Shown here: positions 44,907 through 52,863 of the stretch, piece after piece | How positions within the stretch are numbered: position 1 is the stretch's first letter | How the letters are laid out: the number at the start of each line of letters is the position of its first letter | Source of the DNA: Streptomyces sp. CNQ-509 | Lineage (GTDB): Bacteria > Actinomycetota > Actinomycetes > Streptomycetales > Streptomycetaceae | Direction of reading: 5' to 3' | Assembly: GCF_001011035.1 (NCBI RefSeq) | Contig: NZ_CP011492.1 | Location: 992,001-1,056,000 of the forward strand | Length of the DNA stretch: 64,000 nt | Translations under genes and position numbers: made by a program | The notes under the pieces: generated by a model | What the model saw: the letters and a program-made list of their open reading frames with translations, nothing else | Told to the model about the DNA's origin: nothing | The model's database searches: none

Positions 44907-47188
44907 ACGACGCACCGGAGGCCGCGGAGACGGCGGCGGGGGGCGGTACGGAGCCGGGGGCTGCGGGGGACGGCGGCGGGGGCGCGGAGACCGGCGCGAG
45001 CGCCGGGAGCGACGCGGGTACCGGGGCCGACGCGAGCACGGCGGGCGGCGGGTCCGGCGAGGGCGGTGGCGAGGAGCGGCCCAGGCGGGCCGCCGCGGCC
45101 GTCGAGAGCGGGACGGCGCTGACCGGGAAGGCGGCGGAGCTGCTGGCCGCCGTGCGGGCCGTGGAGCGGGGCGAGCGGGACGCCGCCGCGTTCTTCCCCG
45201 CGCCCGCGCGGGCGCCCAGGCCCCGGCCCGTACGGAGCGCTGAGCCGCCGGCCGGGGCCGGGACGGCGCCGGAGGCCGGTGCAGGGCCCGGGGCAGGGGC
45301 CGGGGGCGAGCAGGGGGAGCCGGTGCGGCCGCGGGAGCCGAGCGCCGAGGCGGTCGCCGCCGTACGGCAGGTGCTCGCCGACGCGGGCGCCCCGGAGGAT
45401 CCCGCGGCGCGGGTCGCGGGGCAGTTCGGCGAAGGCGCGGCGGAGTTGCTGCGTGCGGACCCGTGGCAGTTGCTCGCGGTGCCGGGCGTACGGCCGTCGC
45501 AGGCCGACGAGTTCGCGCGGGGGCTGCTGGAGTCCGCGGAGCCCGGCGACGAGCGCCGGGTGGAGGCGCTGGTGGGCTGGCTGCTGGCGCAGGCGGCCCT
45601 CAGGGGGCACACCGCGCTGGAGTTCCCGGCGCTGGCGCAGGCCCTGTCGGGGTACGGGGTGCCGGACGCCGAGGAGGCGCTGCGCGAGGCGGCGGCCAGG
45701 GGCGGCGTGCTCGTCTTCGAAGAGCGCGAGGAGCCGTCCGCCGCGGCCCCCGTACCGGAGGGCGGGGAGGACGGCGAGGAGGAGGTCCCCGTACGGCTGC
45801 TGCTCGGCCTGGAGCGCTACGCGATGGCGGAGGAGGGCCTGGCGGACGGCCTGTCCCGGCTCGTCAGCACGTTCACGCCGCCACCGGGTCCGGCGGAGGA
45901 GGACGCCGGCGCGCAGGGTGAGGACGCCGCCGTCCGCGTCGCGGACGCGGGCGCGTGGGAGGCCGCGGCCGCCGCCGCGCCGTCGCCCTCCGCCGCGGAG
46001 CTGATCCGCGCCGCCGCGGGCAGCGGACTCGTGCTGCACAGCGGCGGCGAGGCCGCCCGCGCGGAGCCCGCGGCGCTGGTCGCCGCGGCCCGCGCCCTGG
46101 GGCTGCGCGCGTACGCGGCGGCCCACACCGACGACGGCCGCGCCCGCCTGGCCGGCCTGCTCGCCGCGGCGGCCACCGGACCGGAGGCCGCCGCCGGGGA
46201 AGGCCGCTCCGGCCCCGGGGCGGAGGACCCGGCGTCCGGCGGAGCCGTGACCGTGCGCGGGCTGCTCGCCGGCCGGGAGGGCCCGGGCCGCGACCCGGAC
46301 GGCCTGCTCGCCGTCGACGTGCTGGCCGTACTGGACGCGCCGCAGCTCGACGCCGAGGCCGCCGCAGCCCTCGTCGAGGCGCTGCCGGACGGCGTGCGGC
46401 TGGTGCTCAGCGGCGACCCCGGGCTGCTGGAGTCCGCGGGCCCCGGCCGGGTCTACGCCGATGTGGCCGCCGCGCGCGTCTGCCCGCGGGTGACGTCCCG
46501 CACCCCCGACCCGGGACCGATCGGCGAGCTGGTCTCCGGCGTCGGCGCCGGCGAGCTGCAGGCCGTCGCGGCGCCGGGCAAGGAGGTCGTGATCGTCCCG
46601 GTGCAGGACCCCGGCGAGGCGGTCCACCGCACGGTGCAGCTCGTCGCCGACTCCGTACCGCGCGCCCTCGGGGTACCCGCCGCGGACACGCAGGTGATCG
46701 CCGTGGGGCACGGCGGCGCCGCGGGCACCCGGGTGCTGAACGCGGCGCTGAAGGAACGGCTGAACCCCGGCCCGGGGGCGTTCGGCGGCTTCGACGCGGG
46801 CGACCGCGTCGTCTACGTCCCCGCCCCCGGCACCGCCGTGCCGGGACTGGTCACCTCCGGTGACGACGCGGGGCTGCACCTCGACTGCGGCGGCACCGCC
46901 GTCGTCGTCCGTCCCGACCGGGTCGCCGAGGCCGTACGGCACGGCTGGGCGCTCACCGCGCACCAGGCGGCGGGGCGGCGCTGGCCCGCCGCGGTGGTCG
47001 TGGTGCCCGGGGACGCGGAGGCGGCGCTGAGCCGCGCCTGGGCGTACACGGCGTTCAGCCGCGGCGAGCGGCACCTGTCCGTCGTGCACGGCGCGGGCCC
47101 CGTGCTGGCCCGGCGCCTCGCGGAGGTGCCGGCCCCGCGGCGTACGACACGGCTGCGCGGCCTGCTCGGCGCCCAGACGCGGGCCTGA
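44903..47188 (+). CDS. Helix-hairpin-helix, RecD2-helicase-like protein lacking Walker motifs
   Basis: 761 residues. The N-terminal 140 are Gly/Ala/Glu low complexity. About residues 155-270 resemble the HhH region of RecD2 (LRADPWQLLAVPGVRPSQAD, LVGWLLAQAALRGHTALEFP). The C-terminal half follows the RecD2 helicase order, but the Walker A position reads LVLHSGGEAARAEP with no GKT, and the Walker B position reads VLAVLDAPQLD. Later elements survive: RLVLSGDPGLLESAGPGRVY, GFDAGDRVVY and ALTAHQAAGRRWPAAVVVVP, AYTAFSRGERHLSVVHG. ATP-driven unwinding is therefore unlikely; DNA binding is plausible. GTG start coupled to the AKR. Confidence 0.82.
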   Translation: MNDAPEAAETAAGGGTEPGAAGDGGGGAETGASAGSDAGTGADASTAGGGSGEGGGEERPRRAAAAVESGTALTGKAAELLAAVRAVERGERDAAAFFPAPARAPRPRPVRSAEPPAGAGTAPEAGAGPGAGAGGEQGEPVRPREPSAEAVAAVRQVLADAGAPEDPAARVAGQFGEGAAELLRADPWQLLAVPGVRPSQADEFARGLLESAEPGDERRVEALVGWLLAQAALRGHTALEFPALAQALSGYGVPDAEEALREAAARGGVLVFEEREEPSAAAPVPEGGEDGEEEVPVRLLLGLERYAMAEEGLADGLSRLVSTFTPPPGPAEEDAGAQGEDAAVRVADAGAWEAAAAAAPSPSAAELIRAAAGSGLVLHSGGEAARAEPAALVAAARALGLRAYAAAHTDDGRARLAGLLAAAATGPEAAAGEGRSGPGAEDPASGGAVTVRGLLAGREGPGRDPDGLLAVDVLAVLDAPQLDAEAAAALVEALPDGVRLVLSGDPGLLESAGPGRVYADVAAARVCPRVTSRTPDPGPIGELVSGVGAGELQAVAAPGKEVVIVPVQDPGEAVHRTVQLVADSVPRALGVPAADTQVIAVGHGGAAGTRVLNAALKERLNPGPGAFGGFDAGDRVVYVPAPGTAVPGLVTSGDDAGLHLDCGGTAVVVRPDRVAEAVRHGWALTAHQAAGRRWPAAVVVVPGDAEAALSRAWAYTAFSRGERHLSVVHGAGPVLARRLAEVPAPRRTTRLRGLLGAQTRA

Positions 47189-47265
47189 CCGCAGGACCCG
47201 GCACGAAGCCGCGCGAGGCGGCACGAGGCCGCCCGGAGGGCGTCAGGCTGCGCCGGCACGGGGAA

Positions 47266-47289
47266 GGCCCGGCGCGTCCGCGCCGGGCC
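47266..47289. terminator. Bidirectional terminator between convergent genes
   Basis: GGCCCGGCGCG (47266-47276) and CGCGCCGGGCC (47279-47289) are perfect 11-bp complements almost abutting, giving a very stable hairpin between the RecD2-like gene and the next gene on the minus strand. Confidence 0.75.
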
Positions 47290-47303
47290 CCGCGGAACGG
47301 CGC

Positions 47304-48071
47304 TCAGCGGCCCGTGTCCACCCGCTCCAGCTCGTCGTCGCCGTCGTCCAGGTCGTCGAGGGCGTCGAGGGCGTCGACCACCCGGTCGTCCCCGCGTCCC
47401 CCGGTGTCGTCGTCCTCGATGTCCGCCTCGTCGTCTGCGTCGAAGTCCAGCTCGTCCTCGAACGACGCGCTGACGTCGAAGCGGCAGATGACCAGCTCGG
47501 GGTCGACCTGGTCGAACGGCGCCGACAGCCACTCCCCCGGCTCCGCCGGCTCCTCCGCCGCCGCCACCCACACCGCGGAGTCACCCTCGGAGAGGCCGAA
47601 CTCCCGGTGCCGCGAGGCGATCTCGTCCGGTTCGAACTCGCCGAAGAGCACGCCGACCGCCGCCGTAAGGCTGCTGCCCACGGCTTCCCGGTCACCGGTC
47701 TCGTCCCCGCCCGCGACGTCCGGGTCGAGGTCGGCGATGCGCTGTGCCTGGGCCAGCAGCCGGTGCGGCTCCGCCACGGTGTAGTCCCGGCGCATGAGGA
47801 CGCTGAGCGCCCCCGGCTCGTCGGGCCCGGTGTAGGCGGGCAGCGTGTCGCTGCTGGGGATCTCGAAGGGGGTCACCTCGTCGTGGACCTCGTACAACAC
47901 CTCGTCGTACGCCTCGGCTGCCGCTGCCAGCTCCTCGAAGGCGGCATAGACGGCAGAGCCCTCCTCGCCCGACCGGCGCTCGACCGCTTCGAGGTGGCGG
48001 TCGATCGCGGCTTTCAGCACCGACGCGGCGGCGCGTACCTCGGCAGCCGTAGGCTGCGCAGCATCAGACAT
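47304..48071 (-). CDS. Conserved actinobacterial protein with acidic tail, function unknown
   Basis: 255 residues. N-terminal helical half (about 1-70) includes SVLKAAIDRHLEAVERRSGE. A central alpha/beta segment with FEIPSSDTLPAYTGPDEPGA, SVLMRRDYTVAEPHRLL and EWLSAPFDQVDPELVICRFD follows. The last 45 residues are strongly acidic (Asp/Glu with DDEAD and DDLDDGDDE). No catalytic motif was recognised. ATG 48071 has no Shine-Dalgarno but TAGCGT seven bases upstream, suggesting a leaderless mRNA. It is divergent from the DUF5703-like gene. Confidence 0.78.
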   Translation of the reverse strand: MSDAAQPTAAEVRAAASVLKAAIDRHLEAVERRSGEEGSAVYAAFEELAAAAEAYDEVLYEVHDEVTPFEIPSSDTLPAYTGPDEPGALSVLMRRDYTVAEPHRLLAQAQRIADLDPDVAGGDETGDREAVGSSLTAAVGVLFGEFEPDEIASRHREFGLSEGDSAVWVAAAEEPAEPGEWLSAPFDQVDPELVICRFDVSASFEDELDFDADDEADIEDDDTGGRGDDRVVDALDALDDLDDGDDELERVDTGR

Positions 48072-48078
48072 AGTGCAG

Positions 48079-48084
48079 ACGCTA
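48079..48084 (-). promoter_or_regulatory. Candidate leaderless -10 box of the acidic-tail protein gene
   Basis: TAGCGT seven bases before ATG 48071 on the minus strand, without a ribosome-binding site. Confidence 0.45.
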
Positions 48085-48118
48085 TCCGGAGCGAGGCACT
48101 TTCCGCACAATGGATGCG

Positions 48119-48307
48119 ATGCCGGAATACGAGTTTCGTGATGTCTATGTGCCGCGGGGAGTCTCACGGGCCGCCGCGGCGAGGCTTCTGACCGACCAAG
48201 CCGAGTACGGGCACTGGGAGTTGCACCGGCTCCGGCTGTATCCCGACGGCAGTCGCAGGGCGCGGCTGCGGCGCCGGATCATCAGACAGGTGCGAGCGAC
48301 GTGGTGA
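48119..48307 (+). CDS. Small DUF5703-like basic protein
   Basis: 62 residues: MPEYEFRDVYVPRGVSRAAA, then ARLLTDQAEYGHWELHRLRL and a C-terminal basic cluster ending RRRIIRQVRATW. A short protein conserved in streptomycetes as I recall it; no function is known. ATG 48119 is preferred from family length; ATG 48110 in the same frame would add three residues and has a distant GGAG-AGG. The basic C-terminus might bind nucleic acid, which is only a suggestion. Confidence 0.8.
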   Translation: MPEYEFRDVYVPRGVSRAAAARLLTDQAEYGHWELHRLRLYPDGSRRARLRRRIIRQVRATW

Positions 48308-48484
48308 GGCCCGCGGGGGCGTATCCCTCGCGTGGACGACCCGCTGACCTGCGGTTTCCACGCGCCCACGGGGCCGGCACCGGATGGTGCCGGACGGTGG
48401 CGGAGACGATGCGGTCGGCAAGGGGGCGGGTCCGGTTGCCCGGACCCGCCCGCGGCCGTCGACTACTTGATCAAGAATCCGGCG

Positions 48485-48507
48485 CGATCAGGCCGCCTGC
48501 CTGATCG
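48485..48507. terminator. Terminator between DUF5703-like gene and long chaplin
   Basis: CGATCAGGC (48485-48493) and GCCTGATCG (48499-48507) form a perfect 9-bp stem with a 5-nt loop. A further GATCAGGCCGC copy lies at 48520-48530, across the chaplin stop codon. The element lies in the 214-bp gap between convergent genes. Confidence 0.65.
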
Positions 48508-48521
48508 GGCTGCCCGCGTGA

Positions 48522-49265
48522 TCAGGCCGCGGCCGCGCGGGCGCGGCGGTAGAGCACCGCGCCGCCGAGCAGCAGACCGCCGCTGAGCGGGATGAGGGCC
48601 CCCACCGGGATCTCGGAGCCGGTCTCCGCGAGCTGCTCCGTCTCCGGGGCGGGCGCGCCGGCCTGCGTCTCGTGGTTCGGCGGGGTGTGGCTCCGGTCCG
48701 TGGGCTCGTCGGGCCGGTCCGGGGTGACGGGCTGCTCGGGGGTGTCCGGCACGTCGGGACGGTCCGGCTCCTCCGGCGTCGTCGGCGGCTCCTCGGGCTT
48801 GGGCGGCTTCGGGGTGTCGGGGACCGCGCCGTTGCCGCACTCGTTGCCGAAGGCGGCGTTGCCGACCCCGACGACGTTGGCGGAGTTGCCGCACGCGTTC
48901 ACCGGCACGTCCACGGGCGCTTGCGCCGTGTTGCCGGACAGCACGCCCGGGGACTGCGACGACTGGCCCTGGGCCTGGGCCCCGCCGCCGGTGGCGTGGC
49001 CGCCGGTCTTCGTGCCTCCGCCGTCGTTGACACACGTGTTGCCGAACGCGGGGTTGAGCAGCCCGCCGGCGTTCACCGTGTTGCCGCACACGTTCACCGG
49101 AACGTTCACCGGCGCCTGCACCGTGTTACCGGAGCCGACGCCCGGGGAGTTCGTCGCTGCGCCCTCGGCGCCCGCGTCCGCCTGTGCGGCGGTGGCGCCT
49201 GCGGCGACCAGCATGCCGCCTGCGGCTGCGATGGTGAACAGGCCCTTCCTTGCGACATGTCGCAT
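48522..49265 (-). CDS. Long chaplin with sorting signal (ChpA-C type)
   Basis: 247 residues. A signal peptide (1-~30) precedes two chaplin domains at about 39-80 (Cys60, Cys78) and 104-144 (Cys125, Cys143), each with GNTVQAPV-like and NPAFGN-like motifs. A Pro/Glu/Asp/Thr spacer follows, then LAETG at 212-216, a hydrophobic segment and Arg-rich tail, a sortase class E substrate pattern. Long chaplins anchor to the cell wall and help form the hydrophobic layer on aerial hyphae. ATG 49265 follows GGAAAG. It is downstream of chpH, an arrangement remembered for S. coelicolor chpC-chpH. Confidence 0.94.
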   Translation of the reverse strand: MRHVARKGLFTIAAAGGMLVAAGATAAQADAGAEGAATNSPGVGSGNTVQAPVNVPVNVCGNTVNAGGLLNPAFGNTCVNDGGGTKTGGHATGGGAQAQGQSSQSPGVLSGNTAQAPVDVPVNACGNSANVVGVGNAAFGNECGNGAVPDTPKPPKPEEPPTTPEEPDRPDVPDTPEQPVTPDRPDEPTDRSHTPPNHETQAGAPAPETEQLAETGSEIPVGALIPLSGGLLLGGAVLYRRARAAAA

Positions 49266-49343
49266 GGGTCTTTCCTGCCTTCTGAGCTCTGAGTACGCGA
49301 GCAGGCGGGCCGTCCCCGTCCCGCTCGTCCAAAAGCCCGTCCA

Positions 49344-49373
49344 GCCCCGGAGCACTGCAGCGCACTCCGGGGC
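49344..49373 (-). terminator. Terminator after chpH
   Basis: GCCCCGGAG (49344-49352) pairs perfectly with CTCCGGGGC (49365-49373) over a 12-nt loop, 32 nt beyond the chpH stop on the transcribed strand. It separates chpH from the long chaplin gene. Confidence 0.65.
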
Positions 49374-49405
49374 CGTACGGTCGCACCCTTACGGGAGGTT
49401 CAACG

Positions 49406-49639
49406 TCACTTGTTGATGCAGGTGTTGCCGAACGCCGGGTTCAGCAGACCGACGACGTTCACGGTGTTGCCGCAGGCGTTCACGGGGATGTGAATCGGAG
49501 CCTGGACGACGTTGCCGGACAGCACGCCCGGGGACTGCACGGCAGCGCCCTGGGCACCTGCGTCGGCAGCGGCGACGCCGGCACCCGCCAGCATCAGACC
49601 GCCCGTGGCGGCCGCCGCGGCGACAACCTTCTTGATCAT
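49406..49639 (-). CDS. chpH: Short chaplin ChpH
   Basis: 77 residues: a Sec signal peptide ending near Ala25 and one chaplin domain with Cys56 and Cys74, flanked by SPGVLSGNVVQAPIHIPVNA and LLNPAFGNTC. The mature protein of about 50 residues assembles into amyloid-like surface-active fibrils at the air-water interface. ATG 49639 has GAGGAGGAAG. It resembles ChpH in having the IHIPVN segment; ChpE is an alternative but is less Cys-conserved. A terminator follows immediately. Confidence 0.95.
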   Translation of the reverse strand: MIKKVVAAAAATGGLMLAGAGVAAADAGAQGAAVQSPGVLSGNVVQAPIHIPVNACGNTVNVVGLLNPAFGNTCINK

Positions 49640-49821
49640 TCTTCCTCCTCGTTGACGGTGCGGCCCCAGCAGCGGACCGCACCCAATGCAACGACGAGGT
49701 AGGTGCCGGGCTACGCGCTTATCGTGCCATTCACCCTTTTCAGTCCGATTGACACAGGTGGCCGATTCGACGGCTTGTACCACCCGCTCGCACCGCGCCT
49801 CCGCCGCGGAGAAAGTCCAGC

Positions 49822-51156
49822 TCAGCAGGCGTCGAGAAACCGGTCCAGCACCCGGACGCCGAACTGCAGACCCGCGACCGGGACCCGCTCGTCGACCCCG
49901 TGGAACATCCCGGCGAAGTCCAGCTCCGGCGGCAACTGCAGCGGCGCGAAGCCGAAGCAGCGGATGCCGAGGTCGTCGAAGGACTTGGCGTCGGTACCGC
50001 CGGAGAGGCAGTACGGCACGGCGCGGGCGATCGGGTCCTCCGCCTTCAGGGCCGTCGCCATGGCCTCGACCAGCGCCCCGTCGAAGGTGGTCTCCAGCGC
50101 CTTGTCGGCGTGCACGTCCTCGCGCTTCACGCGCGGGCCGAGGATGCGGTCGAGGTCGGCGAGGAACTCCTCCTCGTACCCCGGCAGGAAGCGGCCGTCG
50201 ACGTGCGCCGTGGCCTGCCCGGGGATCACGTTCACCTTGTAGCCCGAGCCGAGCATGGTGGGGTTGGCGGTGTTGCGGAGGGTGGCGCCGATGATCTTCG
50301 CGATGCCGCCGAGCCTGGCGAGGGTGGCGTCCATGTCCTCGGGGTCCAGCTCGACGCCGAGGGCGTCGCCGAGCTCGTCGAGGAAGCCGCGTACGGACTT
50401 GGTCAGCCGCACCGGGAACTCGTGCCGCCCCAGCCGGGCCACCGCCTCGGACAGCTCGGTGATGGCGTTGTCACGGTTGGTCATCGAGCCGTGCCCGGCC
50501 GTCCCGTCGACCGTCAGGCGCATCCAGTGCATGCCCTTCTGCGCGGTCTCGATGAGATACAGCCGCACGTCCTCGTTCACAGTGAAGGAGAAGCCGCCGA
50601 CCTCGCCGATGGCCTCGGTCACGCCCTCGAACAGCTCCGGCTTCGTGTCCACGAGGTGCCTGGCCCCGTAGAGCCCGCCGGCCTCCTCATCGGCGAGGAA
50701 GGCGAGCACGACGTCGCGCGGGGGCTTGCGCCCGGTGCGCAGGCGCTCGCGCACGACGGCGAGGGTCATGGCGTCCATGTCCTTCATGTCCACCGCCCCA
50801 CGCCCCCAGACGCAGCCGTCGGCGACCTCGCCGGAGAAGGGGTCGTGGGTCCAGTCGGCGGCGTTGGCCGGCACGACGTCGAGGTGCCCGTGGATGAGCA
50901 GCGCCGGCCGCGAGGAGTCCTCGCCCTCGATCCGCGCCACGGTCGACGCCCGCCCGGGGTGCGACTCGAAGATCTCCGGCTCGAGACCCACCTCGGCCAG
51001 CTTCTCCGCCACGTACTCCGCGGCCGCCCGCTCCCCCGGTCCGGAGTGGTCGCCGTAGTTGCTGGTGTCTATCCGGATCAGCTCGCGGCAGAGGTCGACG
51101 ACCTCGCTCTCCGCGCGCTCGACGGTGCCGCCACGGGCGTTCTCCGGTTGGCTCAC
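49822..51156 (-). CDS. M20 family zinc peptidase/deacylase
   Basis: 444 residues. Metal and catalytic motifs are in order: LLIHGHLDVVPANAADW, WGRGAVDMKDMDAM, LAFLADEEAGGLYGARHL (catalytic Glu pair), a dimerisation insert with GTAGHGSMTNRDNAI, and the final His-containing segment GMFHGVDERVP. It hydrolyses small amide bonds in dipeptides or N-acyl amino acids; the substrate cannot be assigned. GTG 51156 follows GGGAGG. It is the last apparently ordinary core gene before the tRNA. Confidence 0.92.
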   Translation of the reverse strand: MSQPENARGGTVERAESEVVDLCRELIRIDTSNYGDHSGPGERAAAEYVAEKLAEVGLEPEIFESHPGRASTVARIEGEDSSRPALLIHGHLDVVPANAADWTHDPFSGEVADGCVWGRGAVDMKDMDAMTLAVVRERLRTGRKPPRDVVLAFLADEEAGGLYGARHLVDTKPELFEGVTEAIGEVGGFSFTVNEDVRLYLIETAQKGMHWMRLTVDGTAGHGSMTNRDNAITELSEAVARLGRHEFPVRLTKSVRGFLDELGDALGVELDPEDMDATLARLGGIAKIIGATLRNTANPTMLGSGYKVNVIPGQATAHVDGRFLPGYEEEFLADLDRILGPRVKREDVHADKALETTFDGALVEAMATALKAEDPIARAVPYCLSGGTDAKSFDDLGIRCFGFAPLQLPPELDFAGMFHGVDERVPVAGLQFGVRVLDRFLDAC

Positions 51157-51300
51157 GATGCCTCCCTGGCACGTTCGGGGTCCACGCCCCATCCTGCCCC
51201 GCCGGACCCCCCGGCCCAACCCGCGGGGTGATCGCGGGCCCCCGCGGGTTTGCTAGGGTGTACCGCGTCGCGGCGGGCTCCGCCCGCGCGGCTTCCACCG

Positions 51301-51385
51301 GTCCAGGTGGCGGAATGGCAGACGCGCTAGCTTGAGGTGCTAGTGCCCGTATTAGGGCGTGGGGGTTCAAGTCCCCCCCTGGACA
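51301..51385 (+). tRNA. tRNA-Leu (anticodon GAG)
   Basis: An 85-nt class II tRNA. Acceptor stem GTCCAGG (51301-51307) pairs with CCTGGAC (51378-51384); discriminator A 51385. Anticodon stem CTAGC/GCTAG encloses loop TTGAGGT with GAG at 51334-51336. A long variable arm (GCCCGTATTAGGGC region) and T-loop GTTCAAG are present. CCA is not encoded. It reads CUC/CUU leucine codons. Its 3' side is immediately followed by recombinase remnants, marking it as a likely past integration site. Confidence 0.95.
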
Positions 51386-51394
51386 CGAACCTTA

Positions 51395-51518
51395 TCCCCA
51401 ACTGGTGTGGCTCAAGCTTGGCCTCCACCCGCACCAGTTGACGTGGGGGTTGATAGATCAACTTCAGGCCGAGGTCCTGGTAGACCTCGGCTTTCGCTTC
51501 CGGCTCGACCGGGGTCAA
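51395..51518 (-). pseudogene. Serine recombinase C-terminal remnant
   Basis: On the minus strand the frame encodes KAEVYQDLGLKLIYQPPRQL and then VRVEAKLEPHQLG. This matches the C-terminal strand-rich end of large serine recombinases (the 'AEVYxxLGLxLTYxPxxxxVRAE' segment) as I recall it. Nothing of the catalytic or recombinase domains is nearby, and the frame then runs through the tRNA in antisense. It is probably a fragment left by decay or deletion of an integrated element. Confidence 0.6.
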
Positions 51519-51539
51519 ACGGCCCAGGCGTCGCTGGCG

Positions 51540-52480
51540 CCGGCGGTAGGGCTCGCGACCGCCGGACCAGGGCCTCGAACGCCTCGTTGATCGCAGCGGG
51601 CCGCATGCCGTGGCCGGTGCGCGGGCCGGTGAGGGTGACCGGGGCGAAGTCGCAGTCGGCGGCGCCGGGAACCTCCGCCCGCTCGACCGCCCAGTCGTCG
51701 AACAACCGCACCACGAGCGGATCGCAGGGCAGCTGGCGGCTGCGGCGGGCCTTCCCTGCGGCCCGGTTGGGGTTGGTCCGCTTGATCACGTGCAGGTGCG
51801 GCCCCTCGACCTGGCATCCGGCCCGGCGGCCCGGGATCAGGCGCACATCGGCCAGCCGCAGCCCGGCGATCTCGCCGCGGCGCATGCCCACCCGCACCGC
51901 GAGCGCGACGATGAGGCGGTCCCGCGCGTTCAGGCACGCCGTCAGCAACCCGTCGCGTTCGTCACCGTGCTCTCCGCCCGCGGAACCCGGTGCCGCGAGC
52001 TCATCCGCAGCCGCAGCCCGGAGGCATCCCCGCGTACTTCATCGGGCAGATCGCGGTCATCGACCACCCGGTAGAGCGCATCCAGCGTGGTCGCCGGCAG
52101 CACCTTGAGGCTCACCAGGTGCTTGGAGAACTCCCGCACGGCGGCCAGCACGGTGTTGATTCCGCGATGGGCCGCGCACCACCGGCGCCCGGCCCCGGCA
52201 GCACGAGCGGGTTCTCCGGGTCGAAGTAGCGCGGCCACAGCACGAACCGTCCCAGGTAGCCGGCCGCTGCTTCGACTCCGAGCCGCGCGGTCGCGCACCA
52301 GGTCAAGACCAGCCCGATCGCGCCGGCGTTGGTCTCGGTCGTCCCCCCGGCGCCGCCCTGCGCGACGTGAGGGAACAGCAGCTCGTCGGCTTCGCGCACC
52401 CGCAGCTCGTCGCAGTCCAGCACCGTGTGGTAACGCTCCCCCGTCGGGAGCTGCACGCGGAACCGCCGGTACGGGCGGCG
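51540..52480 (-). pseudogene. Frameshifted, truncated tyrosine recombinase (integrase)
   Basis: Pieces of one integrase occur in different minus-strand frames. From about 52480: YRRFRVQLPTGERYHTVLD and a SAM-like core-binding region (TTETNAGAIGLVLTWCATAR). After a frameshift near 52180: INTVLAAVREFSKHLVSLKV and YRVVDDRDLPDEVRG. After a second near 51950: LLTACLNARDRLIVALAVRV, then GMRRGEIAGLRLADV with the first catalytic Arg, and TGHGMRPAAINEAFEALVRR. The C-terminal His-x-x-Arg and nucleophilic Tyr are absent. No matching tRNA-end repeat was found nearby. Confidence 0.75.
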
Positions 52481-52863
52481 CCAGGCGGCTCGCCGACCGG
52501 CGGCGGTGACCAGCGCATCCCGTCCCGCGCCAGACCGGCACCTGCCTCCACACCCACGCTTCGTCCCTGCCCTCACCGGCTCCTCCACGAGCGGAGCAGG
52601 ACGGTAGCGGGCACACCCGAGACGGCCCAAACGACGTGCGCGACAACCTGCCGGAAGGCGTCGCGCACACCCTCCCAGACCCGAAGGAGCGATAGTGCAC
52701 GACACTTCACGAGACCCGACGAAACCCGTGAAGAGGGCCGACGTAGCCCTCGCCCCCGGCGGCCGACGCCATCGGATGCGGACAATGTTCGTCGACCGCG
52801 GATGCCGTTGCGCCGTAACGGTGTGGTGCGGGTGTCTCTGTGGGGGACGCAGCCACCCTTCGG
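52481..52863. other. Intergenic region without a recognisable gene
   Basis: 383 bp between the integrase remnant and the FMN reductase stop. Short frames exist on both strands but show no family motif, ribosome-binding site or consistent codon bias. It is probably decayed mobile-element DNA or a downstream spacer of the biosynthetic cluster; I could not identify an attachment site. Confidence 0.5.

Noticed and set aside
52481..52863. Possible small genes (70-168 codons) in the gap between the integrase remnant and the FMN reductase
   Set aside because: Arg/Pro/Ser-rich translations with no motif or plausible initiation site in any frame.
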